A DNA stretch of 64,000 nucleotides, from positions 360,133 to 424,132 of the forward strand of contig NZ_SDLI01000001.1 in the NCBI RefSeq assembly GCF_004123195.1, read 5' to 3'. Position 1 is the first letter of the stretch, and every line of letters begins with the position of its first letter. The translations under genes were made by a program, and so were the position numbers. Shown here in pieces: positions 48,427 through 57,370 of this stretch. This DNA comes from Ammoniphilus sp. CFH 90114 (GTDB lineage Bacteria; Bacillota; Bacilli; Aneurinibacillales; RAOX-1). Below the pieces are notes generated by a model. That model was not told where the DNA came from, searched no databases, and was given only the letters and a program-made list of their open reading frames with translations.

Positions 48427-49071
48427 ATGGAACAGCGTGAAAAACAGATCGCAAAACAATTACTAGAGATTGGTGCTGTGCATCTTCGTCCGGATAACCC
48501 TTTTACATGGACTTCAGGACTTAGATCCCCTATCTACTGCGATAATCGCATGACCATGTCTTATCCAGAAGTACGTGCTTCTGTAGCTCGTGCCTTTGCA
48601 GAACTTGTTCGAGAGAAGTATCCCGAGGCAGAGGTCATTGCAGGTACAGCCACGGCGGGGATTCCTCACGCGGCATGGGTAGCGAATGAGCTTGAATTGC
48701 CGATGATCTATGTTCGTGACAAAGCGAAAGGCCACGGCCGCAACAACCAGATTGAGGGTGTACTGCGTGAGGGCCAGAAGGTAGTTGTAATCGAAGATTT
48801 AATTTCGACTGGTGGCAGCTCTATTAAGGCTGCAGATGCCGTAAAAGAGGCTGGTGGACAGGTGTTGTCTGTTTTAGCTATTTTCTCCTATCAGTTTGAT
48901 AAAGCAGAAAAGGCCTTTAGCGATGCTGGTTATCCAATGGACACCATCAGTAATTATACTGCGTTACTAGAGCAGGCGAAGGAACAAGGAATTCTACAAG
49001 AGGAACAGGTCACCGAGTTAGCGGGGTGGAGACTAAATCCTGAAGCGTATACGGCAAAGTGGAATAGTTAG
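48427..49071 (+). CDS. pyrE: Orotate phosphoribosyltransferase
   Basis: A 214-residue type I phosphoribosyltransferase that joins orotate and PRPP. FTWTSGLRSPIYCDNR near 22, the flexible loop RDKAKGHGRNNQIEG near 98, and the PRPP motif VVVIEDLISTGGSS near 119. It begins two bases after pyrF and is the last recognised enzyme of the operon. Confidence 0.96.
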   Translation: MEQREKQIAKQLLEIGAVHLRPDNPFTWTSGLRSPIYCDNRMTMSYPEVRASVARAFAELVREKYPEAEVIAGTATAGIPHAAWVANELELPMIYVRDKAKGHGRNNQIEGVLREGQKVVVIEDLISTGGSSIKAADAVKEAGGQVLSVLAIFSYQFDKAEKAFSDAGYPMDTISNYTALLEQAKEQGILQEEQVTELAGWRLNPEAYTAKWNS

Positions 49072-49142
49072 GAATAAATAGGATCAGCTCTCTATGGGTA
49101 AAGTATAGATGAACTCTACCTCTACCTAGGAGATGATAGAAG

Positions 49143-49286
49143 ATGGAACAGAAAAAAGTGAAGACCGAAGGATCCATTCAAGACATGGTCAAGTATACAG
49201 CTCTAGACAAGCAGACAATTGAACAAGCAATAAACGTAGTGGAACAGGCAGCTAATATTGATGTTGAGGTTCCTGAAGAGAAATAG
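49143..49286 (+). CDS. 47-residue ORF at the end of the pyr operon, unknown
   Basis: An ATG at 49143, preceded by TAGGAGATGAT, opens 47 codons: a basic start (MEQKKVKTEG), a helical middle (LDKQTIEQAINVVEQAANI) and an acidic end (VEVPEEK). It has no membrane segment or known motif. It follows pyrE by 71 bp and its stop codon lies in the first arm of the terminator, so it is in the pyr transcript if real. Good ribosome binding site and even amino-acid composition support it; I do not recognise a family. Confidence 0.55.
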   Translation: MEQKKVKTEGSIQDMVKYTALDKQTIEQAINVVEQAANIDVEVPEEK

Positions 49287-49314
49287 GAGAGCTAAAGGCT
49301 CTCCTATTTTTTTT
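49283..49314 (+). terminator. Intrinsic terminator of the pyr operon
   Basis: A perfect 10-bp stem (49283-49292 with 49298-49307), 5-base loop and eight T. It overlaps the stop codon of the 47-codon ORF. Confidence 0.92.
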
Positions 49315-49331
49315 GTTTATTAAAATATCAA

Positions 49332-49359
49332 TTGACACAAACCAAAAGATGCTTATAAT
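49332..49359 (+). promoter_or_regulatory. Consensus sigma-A promoter of the ABC importer
   Basis: TTGACA (49332-49337), 16 bases, TATAAT (49354-49359): both hexamers are perfect. It is the strongest promoter visible in the window. The 63-bp leader to the first gene shows no riboswitch-like structure. Confidence 0.85.
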
Positions 49360-49422
49360 AAAACCTATAATTCCAAGTGGGTAACTCATAAATAAAGTTG
49401 GTTTAGGGGGGAGGGTTCACAC

Positions 49423-50265
49423 ATGCAAGTCGTATTAGAATGGGTCAACAAGATATTTGACAAGGAAAATTCCCAGAAGTTGCAAGTCTTACAGGATGTT
49501 AATCTTACGATTAATCCTGGTGAATTTCTCTCTTTAATTGGGCCGTCAGGTTGCGGGAAGTCAACCATCTTAAATATAATTGCCGGATTAGATTTTCCAA
49601 CCTCAGGACAGGTAAAGGTAAACGGAATTCCTATCAAAGGACCTGGAATTGACCGCATTGTCGTGTTTCAAGAGTCCGGATTATTTCCCTGGATGAATGT
49701 GTTGGACAATGTGATGTACGGTTTATTGTTGAAGAAGATTCCACGTCGTGAGGCGGAAGAGAAGGCTGTGGAAGCGTTGCGTATGGTTCACTTGGCTCGG
49801 TTCGCTAAATCTTATCCGCATGAGCTGTCGGGCGGGATGAAACAACGCGCAGGGATTGCTCGTGCACTGGTTATGGATCCGGATATTCTGCTGATGGATG
49901 AGCCGTTTGCTGCACTGGATGAACAAACACGAATGGTACTCCATCATGAGTTGCAAGATATTTGGGAAAAAACAGGGAAGACTATCATTTTTATCACCCA
50001 CAATATTAGAGAAGCGGTTATGCTATCTCAGCGCATTGTTCTAATGGGAACGAGACCCGGGAATTTGAAAAAGGAATTTAAAGTAGAGGCTGTTCATCCT
50101 CGTGATCCTTCAGACAGTGTATTGGTTCACCTAGAGAAGCGAATAATGGCCGGTTTAAAAGAAGAGATGGAGAAAGTCTTGAAGGAGGAAATGGGCGATG
50201 ATTACAGTCTTAAGAAGGGTTCTGTTTCTAGGGATCCTCTTTACAATATGGGAAGTAATATCTAA
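49423..50265 (+). CDS. NitT/TauT-type ABC transporter ATP-binding protein
   Basis: A 280-residue ATPase of an importer. Walker A GPSGCGKST has its Lys at 46, the Q-loop lies in VVFQESGLFPW near 84, the signature is LSGGMKQRAGIARAL near 139 and Walker B ILLMDEPFAALD near 164. The family imports sulphonates, taurine, nitrate, cyanate or pyrimidine-like thiamine precursors; the ATPase alone does not tell which. The last 68 bases overlap the permease gene; the C-terminal MGSNI end resembles that of relatives, so the overlap looks real. Confidence 0.92.
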   Translation: MQVVLEWVNKIFDKENSQKLQVLQDVNLTINPGEFLSLIGPSGCGKSTILNIIAGLDFPTSGQVKVNGIPIKGPGIDRIVVFQESGLFPWMNVLDNVMYGLLLKKIPRREAEEKAVEALRMVHLARFAKSYPHELSGGMKQRAGIARALVMDPDILLMDEPFAALDEQTRMVLHHELQDIWEKTGKTIIFITHNIREAVMLSQRIVLMGTRPGNLKKEFKVEAVHPRDPSDSVLVHLEKRIMAGLKEEMEKVLKEEMGDDYSLKKGSVSRDPLYNMGSNI

Positions 50266-50980
50266 GTCAGGCCTATTTCCCTCCTTTATGTGGCCGCCGT
50301 TGCTTATTTCGAGTCATGGAGAAGCAACGGTATTAGGAACATTGGTGAGTGGCATTATCAGTGGACAGATACTAAAAGCCACAGGACTAACACTAGCTCG
50401 TCTAGCCGTTGGGTTTAGTATTGCGATTACTCTAGGACTGATTATGGGCTACTTCATTGCTCGATATAAATGGGTAGATGATACGCTAGGGTTCCTCATT
50501 ACGGCATTGCAGTCCATTCCAAGTATTGTGTGGCTGCCGTTAGCCATTATGTGGTTTAAGCTTGGAGAAGGATCCATTCTGTTTATTGTCACCATTGGAG
50601 CGACCTGGACGATGACCGTTACTTCAAGTACAGGGTTTAAGAATGTTCCCCCTCTCTATTTACGGGTGGCTAAGACGATGGGATCGAGCGGAATTCACCT
50701 GTTGAGAACGGTGATCTTGCCAGCCTCCATTCCACACTTGATCTCGGGGATGCGTGTAGCTTGGGCCTTCGCTTGGAGAGCCTTGATGGCAGGAGAATTG
50801 CTGGGGGGAAGCGGAGGCTTAGGACATCTATTAGAGATGGGGCGCGCCTTGCAGTCCATGGACTTGGTGCTTTCTGTCATGATCATCATAGGTGTAGTTG
50901 GAACGATTATGGACAACCAAGTATTCTTACGGATGGAACGCTCTGTCATGAGAAGATGGGGAGTTCAAGCCCGGTTATAA
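50198..50980 (+). CDS. NitT/TauT-type ABC transporter permease
   Basis: A 260-residue membrane protein with about six helices and the BPD_transp_1 fold. The EAA loop reads MGSSGIHLLRTVILPASIPHLISGM near 170 (given in part: LLRTVILPASIPHLI), which docks on the ATPase, and FAWRALMAGELLG near 196 is typical of SsuC/TauC proteins. The ATG lies inside the ATPase gene behind GAAGGAGG, implying coupled translation. Confidence 0.91.
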   Translation: MITVLRRVLFLGILFTIWEVISKSGLFPSFMWPPLLISSHGEATVLGTLVSGIISGQILKATGLTLARLAVGFSIAITLGLIMGYFIARYKWVDDTLGFLITALQSIPSIVWLPLAIMWFKLGEGSILFIVTIGATWTMTVTSSTGFKNVPPLYLRVAKTMGSSGIHLLRTVILPASIPHLISGMRVAWAFAWRALMAGELLGGSGGLGHLLEMGRALQSMDLVLSVMIIIGVVGTIMDNQVFLRMERSVMRRWGVQARL

Positions 50981-51029
50981 GAAAATTTATAAGTTTTATA
51001 TGAGTAATATATAAGAGGGGTCGGTTGAC

Positions 51030-52031
51030 ATGAAGAAGAGATGGAAGAGTTTGATTAGTGGTTTAGCGATTACTGCCTTACTAGCTACAGGATGTGGAAA
51101 TAACGTAGAAACAGGAAAAGCAGCGGAAACAGTACGCTTAGGATACTTCCCTAACTTAACTCATATGGCGGTGATTGTAGGACTAGAAAAGGGCTTTATT
51201 AAAGAGGCATTAGGTGAGGTTGCCCTCGAGACGAAGAACTTTCCAAACGGTGGCTTGTTCATGGAAGCTATGTCAACTGGACAAATTGATATCGGTACAG
51301 TAGGACCTGGACCCGCTATGAATAATTATCTGAAGAACCCTGCTCATCAGGTCTTGGCTGGAGCAGTAAACGGAGGAGCAGTACTCGCGGTACGCGGAGA
51401 CGCTGAGATTACGAGCTTAAACGACTTGGACGGTAAGCGTATTGCCATTCCGGTAATTGGTTCGACACAGGATATTATGCTGCGTAAGGCACTGCAAGAA
51501 GTAGGACTTAAAGTAAAGTCCAGCGGTGGAACGGTAGACATGATTGCTCAAGCTCCTGCGGATACGGCGGCTCTTTTCCTACAGAAGGATGTAGATGGAG
51601 CGGCTACTCAAGAACCTTGGGGAGTGAATCTTGAGCAAAAAGCAGGGGCAAAAATTCTATTGAATTGGGATCAATTTGCATGGGGCAAAGAATCTACTAA
51701 TACTGTATTGGTAGGAACGAAAGTCTTTACGGAGACAAACCCCGAGTTAACGAAAAAGATCTTGAAGGCTCACCTTCAATCCATTGAATTTATTCAGCAA
51801 AACCCTGAAGAAGCAACACAATTGCTCATTAAGCACATCAAAGATTTAACAGGTAAAGAGTTAAAGGAATCAGATATTAAAGCCGCTATGGAACGAAGTG
51901 TTGTCACTTCTGAAGTGAATGAGGAAGTCTTAAAAGAGATGGCTCAAATTAGTAAAGAAGCGGGTTATACGCAAAACGACAATATCGATGGTTTCATTAA
52001 CTTAAGCTATTTAGAGGATGCAAAAAAATAA
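51030..52031 (+). CDS. ABC transporter substrate-binding lipoprotein (SsuA/NMT1-like)
   Basis: A 333-residue lipoprotein: signal peptide 1-21 with lipobox LATGC and lipidated C22. The mature part is a type II periplasmic-binding fold: VRLGYFPNLTHMAVIVGLEKG near 34, FPNGGLFMEAMSTGQIDIG near 70, VGPGPAMNNY near 92 and VDGAATQEPWG near 190. This is the pattern of aliphatic sulphonate and nitrate/taurine binders; the ligand is not fixed by sequence. It starts 49 bp after the permease and ends at a two-way terminator. Confidence 0.91.
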   Translation: MKKRWKSLISGLAITALLATGCGNNVETGKAAETVRLGYFPNLTHMAVIVGLEKGFIKEALGEVALETKNFPNGGLFMEAMSTGQIDIGTVGPGPAMNNYLKNPAHQVLAGAVNGGAVLAVRGDAEITSLNDLDGKRIAIPVIGSTQDIMLRKALQEVGLKVKSSGGTVDMIAQAPADTAALFLQKDVDGAATQEPWGVNLEQKAGAKILLNWDQFAWGKESTNTVLVGTKVFTETNPELTKKILKAHLQSIEFIQQNPEEATQLLIKHIKDLTGKELKESDIKAAMERSVVTSEVNEEVLKEMAQISKEAGYTQNDNIDGFINLSYLEDAKK

Positions 52032-52038
52032 GGAATAG

Positions 52039-52073
52039 AAAAACCGGCAACTCTCGAGAGCTGCCGGTTTTTT
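52039..52073. terminator. Bidirectional terminator between the ABC importer and the convergent gene
   Basis: AAAACCGGCA pairs with TGCCGGTTTT and the inside holds the CTCTCGAGAG palindrome. T-rich on the right and A-rich on the left, so it can end transcripts from both directions. Confidence 0.88.
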
Positions 52074-52083
52074 ATTTTATAAA

Positions 52084-52587
52084 CTATTTTTTGCTTAATT
52101 CAATCAAACCTAGGATCTTCAATGCCTGAAATTCCTCCGGAGAAAGTCTAGAAAGGAGAGTTTGTTTAATCTCTTCCTTTTCTTCGGATGTTAGCCCTCC
52201 TTGTGCCTTAGAAGCAAGACTGGATAACTCATTCAACGTAAATTTAGTTAGAAGGAATTTCATTGCCTCCTCACGGGTAGAGAAGAGAAGACTAGGGCTA
52301 GCAGATGCTGGTTTTGAAATGGCTGGTTGCTCCTGACCTACTACAGGAGCCTCAGGAACAGAAGCAGGGGCTTGTTTCTTCATTTGTTCTAAAGCTTGCG
52401 TCCCGCCATGCTCCTCAATGGCTTGTTGGATGACCGGATCGTCTAGTAATTGTTTTACTTCGTTCGGTGTCAGCACTTCCTGTGTGACTTGATCCATCAT
52501 TTTCTCCGAAACATAATTCATTCCTATTTTATATCCAGCAAAGCCAAGGATGGCGAGTGCCCCGATCGATATGATCCATTTTTTCAT
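52084..52587 (-). CDS. Membrane-anchored protein of unknown function
   Basis: A 167-residue protein with one N-terminal membrane helix (about 4-22, WIISIGALAILGFAGYKIG), a polar helical segment (about 27-70), a Pro/Ala/Ser-rich linker (about 73-100) and a helical, charged C-terminal domain (about 103-160, with EEAMKFLLTKFTLNELSSLA and LSPEEFQALKILG). The topology suggests a C-terminal domain outside the membrane. I recognise no family. The ATG at 52587 follows AAGGGGAAG on the minus strand; an in-frame ATG seven codons earlier lacks a site. It lies 72 bp after rqcH on the same strand and may share its transcript. Confidence 0.75.
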   Translation of the reverse strand: MKKWIISIGALAILGFAGYKIGMNYVSEKMMDQVTQEVLTPNEVKQLLDDPVIQQAIEEHGGTQALEQMKKQAPASVPEAPVVGQEQPAISKPASASPSLLFSTREEAMKFLLTKFTLNELSSLASKAQGGLTSEEKEEIKQTLLSRLSPEEFQALKILGLIELSKK

Positions 52588-52659
52588 GAGCTTCCCCTTC
52601 TCTCCCATTTTTCTCTTTATATATAAACGCCTTAAACTAGAATTAGTTTCACCGCCAAG

Positions 52660-54369
52660 TTAATTCTTTTGACGAAGTGTTCGAACAAGCTCTTCATCTG
52701 ATGATACATAAATTGTTTTCTGTTGCTCGTAAATGACGTAGCCTGGCTTCGAGCCGCTAGGTTTGCGTACGTGTTTTATAAGCGTATAGTCTACAGGAAT
52801 TTGGTTAGACCCCCGAGCTTTACTGAAGTAGGCGGCTAGGGAAGCAGCTTCCTTTAAAGTATTCTCCGTAGGTTCCTTAGATCGGATGACGACATGGGAG
52901 CCAGGGATATCTTTTGTATGGAGCCAAGTTTCCATAGGGTGAGCGAGTCGGTTGGTCAGGTATTCGTTTTGCTTGTTATTTTTTCCAACTAGAATCTCTA
53001 TCCCGTCAGTCGACAGGTATTTCTCGAGATGTGGCTTTTCCGGTTTCTTCTTTCCTTTCTTTCCTCGGAAGCGAAGATAGCCTTCTTCTACTAATTCTTC
53101 GCGAATCTCTGCTATGTCTTCTAGTGTTGCATACGAAAGCTGTTGAACCAGTCCGTCAAAGTATTCAAGCTCTTTTTCTGCTAATTCGATCTGCTCTTCG
53201 ATAACATGAAGACTATTTCTCGCTTTATTATATTTTCGGTAATAGGATTGAGCATTTTCTGCAGGGGTCTTTAAAGGATCAAGTGGAATGTCTATCATGG
53301 AGCCTTCTTCATCATAGTAATTCACAACACGAGCCACATGCTCTCCTTTTTTTAACTCATGCATATAAGCTGTTATCAATTCTCCGTAAAGCTTCAATTG
53401 GTCAGCCTCTTGAGCTTCCTTTCTTGTTTCTTCTAGCTTTAGAATCTTCTTTTCATTCTTATCCCGCTCATTCGATACAAAGCGAATCAGATCATGAGCT
53501 TTTTGTCGGACGGCATCACGTTCCGCCCTGCGCTCAAAGAAAGTTTGCAGACAGCTGTGAATCGTTTCAAATTCTTTCTTTGCGCCATCTAAATGGGTAA
53601 GATCGGTTATGGAGAAATAGGCTTTATCTCCTTTGGTTACGATTTGCGGTGTGTATAGTCCATCACGTACATCAGTCATAAGGTTTTGGAAAGACTCCCA
53701 CAACTTGTCACGGTCCCCTAGTGGAGAACGATGGACGATTTCTTTTGCGATGAGCGGACTCACGCCACTAAACCGGTCAACAATTTGCTTGTCTAGCTTT
53801 CCGGCATTGTAATCGAAGGATTGAATAAACTGCTCTTTATTGCAAAGAAGTGGATTCTTTTTCCCTTGTTCTGGTGGAGCAACATAAGGTCTGCCTGGAA
53901 GGACAACGCGGTGCGTACTCATGGCTGGGGTAACATGATGGATCCCATCTAAAATGAGATTGCGTTCTACATCCAATAAGATAATATTGCTATGTCTTCC
54001 CATGATTTCCACGATAATTCTGCGCGTCTTCCAATCTCCTAGTTCATCTCTGACCTTCATATCAAGATGGATGACCCGCTCCATCCCAACTTGAGAAATG
54101 CGGTCTATAATGGCCCCTTCGCAATGCTTTCGAAGAAGCATACAAAACATAGGAGGCTCTGTTGGATTAGAGAAAGTTTCATCACTTAGATGGACTCGTG
54201 GAAAGGTGAGACTAGCTGAAATGAGTAATCTTCTGTTCTCTCCTCCAGCTCGAATCTGAAGAATAATATCTGTTTCTGTTGGTTGGTAAATCTTTGAGAT
54301 TCGGCCACCCTCAATTGTTTTCTTGCATTCATCTACCACTGATTTTGTAACTAAACCGTCAAATGCCAT
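52660..54369 (-). CDS. rqcH: Ribosome quality control protein RqcH (NFACT family)
   Basis: A 569-residue Rqc2/NEMF homologue, once called fibronectin-binding protein (FbpA, YloA). NFACT-N begins MAFDGLVTKSVVDEC and contains FCMLLRKHCEGA near 85 and IVEIMGRHSNIILLD near 120; helix-hairpin-helix and coiled-coil segments fill about 180-440; the NFACT-R domain has WLHTKDIPGSHVVIRS near 482. RqcH binds stalled 50S subunits and adds alanine tails. ATG behind GGAGGGGAGTG. A TATACT on the minus strand at 54411-54406 may be its -10. It is divergent from the P-type ATPase. Confidence 0.95.
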   Translation of the reverse strand: MAFDGLVTKSVVDECKKTIEGGRISKIYQPTETDIILQIRAGGENRRLLISASLTFPRVHLSDETFSNPTEPPMFCMLLRKHCEGAIIDRISQVGMERVIHLDMKVRDELGDWKTRRIIVEIMGRHSNIILLDVERNLILDGIHHVTPAMSTHRVVLPGRPYVAPPEQGKKNPLLCNKEQFIQSFDYNAGKLDKQIVDRFSGVSPLIAKEIVHRSPLGDRDKLWESFQNLMTDVRDGLYTPQIVTKGDKAYFSITDLTHLDGAKKEFETIHSCLQTFFERRAERDAVRQKAHDLIRFVSNERDKNEKKILKLEETRKEAQEADQLKLYGELITAYMHELKKGEHVARVVNYYDEEGSMIDIPLDPLKTPAENAQSYYRKYNKARNSLHVIEEQIELAEKELEYFDGLVQQLSYATLEDIAEIREELVEEGYLRFRGKKGKKKPEKPHLEKYLSTDGIEILVGKNNKQNEYLTNRLAHPMETWLHTKDIPGSHVVIRSKEPTENTLKEAASLAAYFSKARGSNQIPVDYTLIKHVRKPSGSKPGYVIYEQQKTIYVSSDEELVRTLRQKN

Positions 54370-54529
54370 CGTTGTTCACTCCCCTCCGAACGAATTCTTC
54401 CGACAAGTATAAACCAAAAGAAGAGCGAGGTAAAATCAAATCATTTTTTAATGCTTGTCTGAATATGTTAGCTAAGGAAGATCAACAAAGGAAAGTACCA
54501 GATTAAGGTGTTAGATTTAAGGAGGAGAG

Positions 54530-57277
54530 GTGGAAAAGCAGTTGGATACGAACCAATGGTACAACCTTACGATACAGGAATGTATCGATCGAATGCAAAC
54601 AGATCCGGTCAAAGGACTAAGCAGTAAGGAGGCTTCCATACGCTTAGAACAGGTAGGAGAAAATATACTGCAGGAGAAGCAAAAAGTTTCACCTTTCGTC
54701 ATCTTACTCAATCAATTTAAGGACTTTATGGTCCTTGTATTGCTTGCGGCCACACTGATTTCCGGTTTGCTCGGGGAGTATACGGATGCAATTACGATTA
54801 TAGCCATCGTTATTATTAATGGGATCTTAGGGTTTATTCAAGAATACCGAGCGGAGAAGTCGCTCGGTGCGCTGAAAGAATTGACGGCTCCGACGGCCCA
54901 TGTCGTGCGGGACGGAGAACTCATGCAAATACAGGCTAAGCAGATTGTTCCCGGTGATCTGGTTTATTTTGAAGGGGGAGATCGGATACCTGCAGACTTG
55001 CGGATTCTGACAAGCCAAGGATTACAAATTGAGGAATCGGCCCTAACCGGTGAATCGGTGCCTGTTAGTAAAATAGATGGAGTGATCTCTCAGCAGGAAG
55101 TGCCTTTAGGTGATCAAAAGAATATGGCTTTTATGGGAACCCTGGTAACAAGAGGGACAGGTCAGGGAGTTGTTACCGGAACGGGAATGCATACAGAGAT
55201 GGGAAAGATTGCCGATCTCATACAAACCACGGACTCTATGCAAACTCCACTGCAGCAACGATTGGAGCAGTTAGGTAAAATTCTAATTGTCATTGCCTTG
55301 GCTCTCACAGCTGTTGTTGTTATAGCTGGTATTATGCATAATCATAATCCTTATCAAATGTTTTTAGCAGGAGTAAGTTTAGCGGTGGCAGCAATCCCAG
55401 AAGGTTTGCCCGCGATCGTGACTATAGCTCTAGCTCTTGGCGTGCAGCGTATGATTAAAAGGAAAGCGATCGTGCGAAAACTTCCCTCTGTAGAGACCTT
55501 AGGTTGTGCAAGTGTAATTTGTTCCGATAAAACAGGAACACTCACGCAAAATAAAATGACGGTTCGCGAATTGTGGGTGGAAGGAAAACAAATAGAGGTA
55601 TCCGGCACGGGTTATCAACCATTGGGGAATTTTATTCTGGAAGGAAAAGAAGTGTACCCTGATCGTCATGCGGCCTTAATGAAGCTTCTCGAAATTAATG
55701 TGCTCTGTAACAATGCACGCTTAGTAGAAGGTAAGGAAGGAAAGAAATCGATCCTTAGTAGGGAGAAAAAGGAATGGACCATTATTGGAGATCCGACGGA
55801 GGGCGCTTTAATGGTTGTTTCTGCAAAAGCTCGAATCGAGCCCAACAGCTTGCTGCAATGGGAGAGATTGAAGGAGTTTCCTTTTGATTCTGAGCGTAAG
55901 ATGATGTCTGTCTTGCTTAGACACCGCAAAGGTGAGCAAATGGTAGGAGTAAAGGGCGCGCCAGATGTTCTTTTAGCTCGCTGTACGCACATTTTGTGGA
56001 ATGGTAAGGTGTCGATACTAACTCCAACGATTCGCAAGGAGATCATGGAAAGCAACCAACATATGGCTGAACAGGCGCTGCGGGTGCTTGGTGTAGCATA
56101 TCGGGACGTGGCTTCAGGTGAGAGAATCGTGGATGAAAATCAAGCGGAGAATAAGCTTGTATTCGTTGGCTTATGTGGCATGATAGATCCGCCCCGGGAA
56201 GAAGTAAAAGAAGCCATTCGAAAATGCCGAGTCGCGGGAATTAAGACCGTGATGATCACAGGAGATCATCAAACGACTGCCGAGGCGATAGCTAGACAGC
56301 TGGGCATCCTTCCAAGAGGCGGGTTGACAATAAATGGGCAGGATTTATATAATATGTCCGATGAAGAGTTCGATAAAAAAGTGGAACAAATCTATGTCTA
56401 TGCACGAGTATCTCCAGAGCATAAGCTCAAGATCGTTCGAGCCTTGCAGGCCAAGGGACATGTCGTTGCCATGACGGGAGACGGTGTGAATGATGCACCT
56501 GCCATTAAGGCAGCAAACATAGGCATTGCGATGGGGATTACAGGGACAGACGTATCGAAAGAAGCGTCTTCGCTTGTCCTTGCAGATGATAACTTTGCTA
56601 CGATTGAAGCCGCTATTGAAGAAGGTCGTACGATCTATGATAATATAAGGAAGTTTATACGATACCTGCTTGCTTCTAATGTAGGCGAGATCTTGGTTAT
56701 GTTCTTCGCCATGATCGCTGGAATGCCTCTCCCGCTTGTACCGATTCAGATTCTATGGGTTAATTTGGTAACAGACGGATTACCAGCGATGGCTTTAGGT
56801 GTTGATCAGGCGGAAGGAAACACCATGAAGCGGCCCCCTCGTCCAAGTCGAGAGAGTATCTTTGCGAGAGGCTTGGGCTGGAAGATCCTTAGTCGTGGAT
56901 TTCTTATTGGAATTTGTACATTAGGTGCATTCTGGATTACCCTACAAGCGAATCCAGACGACTTAACTAAGGCCCAAACGATGGCCTTCGCGACATTGGT
57001 TATGGCTCAGCTGATTCATGTGTTCGATTGTCGGAGTGAGAGGACTGTCTTTCACCGTAATCCTCTTCAGAATAAGTGGTTAGTGGTAGCCGTTATTGTT
57101 TCGGTATTGCTATTAATTGGAGTCATTTACTTAGAACCGCTTCAACCTATCTTCAAGACCGTCGCACTTGATATTCAAGAATGGTTTATCTTACTTATTT
57201 TTGCTGCGATTCCGACCGTTGCCGTTGGAGTTATGGGGTTATTGTGGGATGCACTAAAAGGAAGAAGGACAGCTTAA
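54530..57277 (+). CDS. Calcium-transporting P-type ATPase (YloB-like)
   Basis: A 915-residue P2A-type cation ATPase with about ten membrane helices. The actuator loop has ALTGESVPVSK near 180, the phosphorylated Asp is D333 in CSDKTGTLTQNKM, the nucleotide domain has KGAPD near 474, and the hinge MTGDGVNDAPAIKAANIGIAMG near 645 (part: TGDGVNDAPA). AAIPEGLPAIVTIALALG and WVNLVTDGLPAMALG supply calcium ligands as in SERCA. YloB of B. subtilis has been linked to spore calcium. GTG at 54530 sits only four bases after GGAGG; TTG at 54542 is an alternative. Confidence 0.93.
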   Translation: MEKQLDTNQWYNLTIQECIDRMQTDPVKGLSSKEASIRLEQVGENILQEKQKVSPFVILLNQFKDFMVLVLLAATLISGLLGEYTDAITIIAIVIINGILGFIQEYRAEKSLGALKELTAPTAHVVRDGELMQIQAKQIVPGDLVYFEGGDRIPADLRILTSQGLQIEESALTGESVPVSKIDGVISQQEVPLGDQKNMAFMGTLVTRGTGQGVVTGTGMHTEMGKIADLIQTTDSMQTPLQQRLEQLGKILIVIALALTAVVVIAGIMHNHNPYQMFLAGVSLAVAAIPEGLPAIVTIALALGVQRMIKRKAIVRKLPSVETLGCASVICSDKTGTLTQNKMTVRELWVEGKQIEVSGTGYQPLGNFILEGKEVYPDRHAALMKLLEINVLCNNARLVEGKEGKKSILSREKKEWTIIGDPTEGALMVVSAKARIEPNSLLQWERLKEFPFDSERKMMSVLLRHRKGEQMVGVKGAPDVLLARCTHILWNGKVSILTPTIRKEIMESNQHMAEQALRVLGVAYRDVASGERIVDENQAENKLVFVGLCGMIDPPREEVKEAIRKCRVAGIKTVMITGDHQTTAEAIARQLGILPRGGLTINGQDLYNMSDEEFDKKVEQIYVYARVSPEHKLKIVRALQAKGHVVAMTGDGVNDAPAIKAANIGIAMGITGTDVSKEASSLVLADDNFATIEAAIEEGRTIYDNIRKFIRYLLASNVGEILVMFFAMIAGMPLPLVPIQILWVNLVTDGLPAMALGVDQAEGNTMKRPPRPSRESIFARGLGWKILSRGFLIGICTLGAFWITLQANPDDLTKAQTMAFATLVMAQLIHVFDCRSERTVFHRNPLQNKWLVVAVIVSVLLLIGVIYLEPLQPIFKTVALDIQEWFILLIFAAIPTVAVGVMGLLWDALKGRRTA

Positions 57278-57310
57278 AAGCAACGGCTTTAATGCCGTTG
57301 CTTGTCTTTT
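57278..57310 (+). terminator. Intrinsic terminator after the P-type ATPase
   Basis: A perfect 10-bp stem (57278-57287 with 57294-57303), 6-base loop and GTCTTTT. Confidence 0.82.
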
Positions 57311-57370
57311 CAACCTATAAATAAATATAGTATAGATAGATAGAAGAAACACTGAAGGCCGGTGATAACA

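Noticed and set aside
50198-50265. Frameshift at the ATPase/permease overlap
   Set aside because: The ATPase keeps a family-like C-terminus (MGSNI) and the permease has its own strong ribosome binding site, so a real 68-base overlap is more likely.
55666-56055. 129-codon minus-strand frame opposite the P-type ATPase
   Set aside because: Same reason: shadow of a conserved coding region whose plus-strand motifs are all present.
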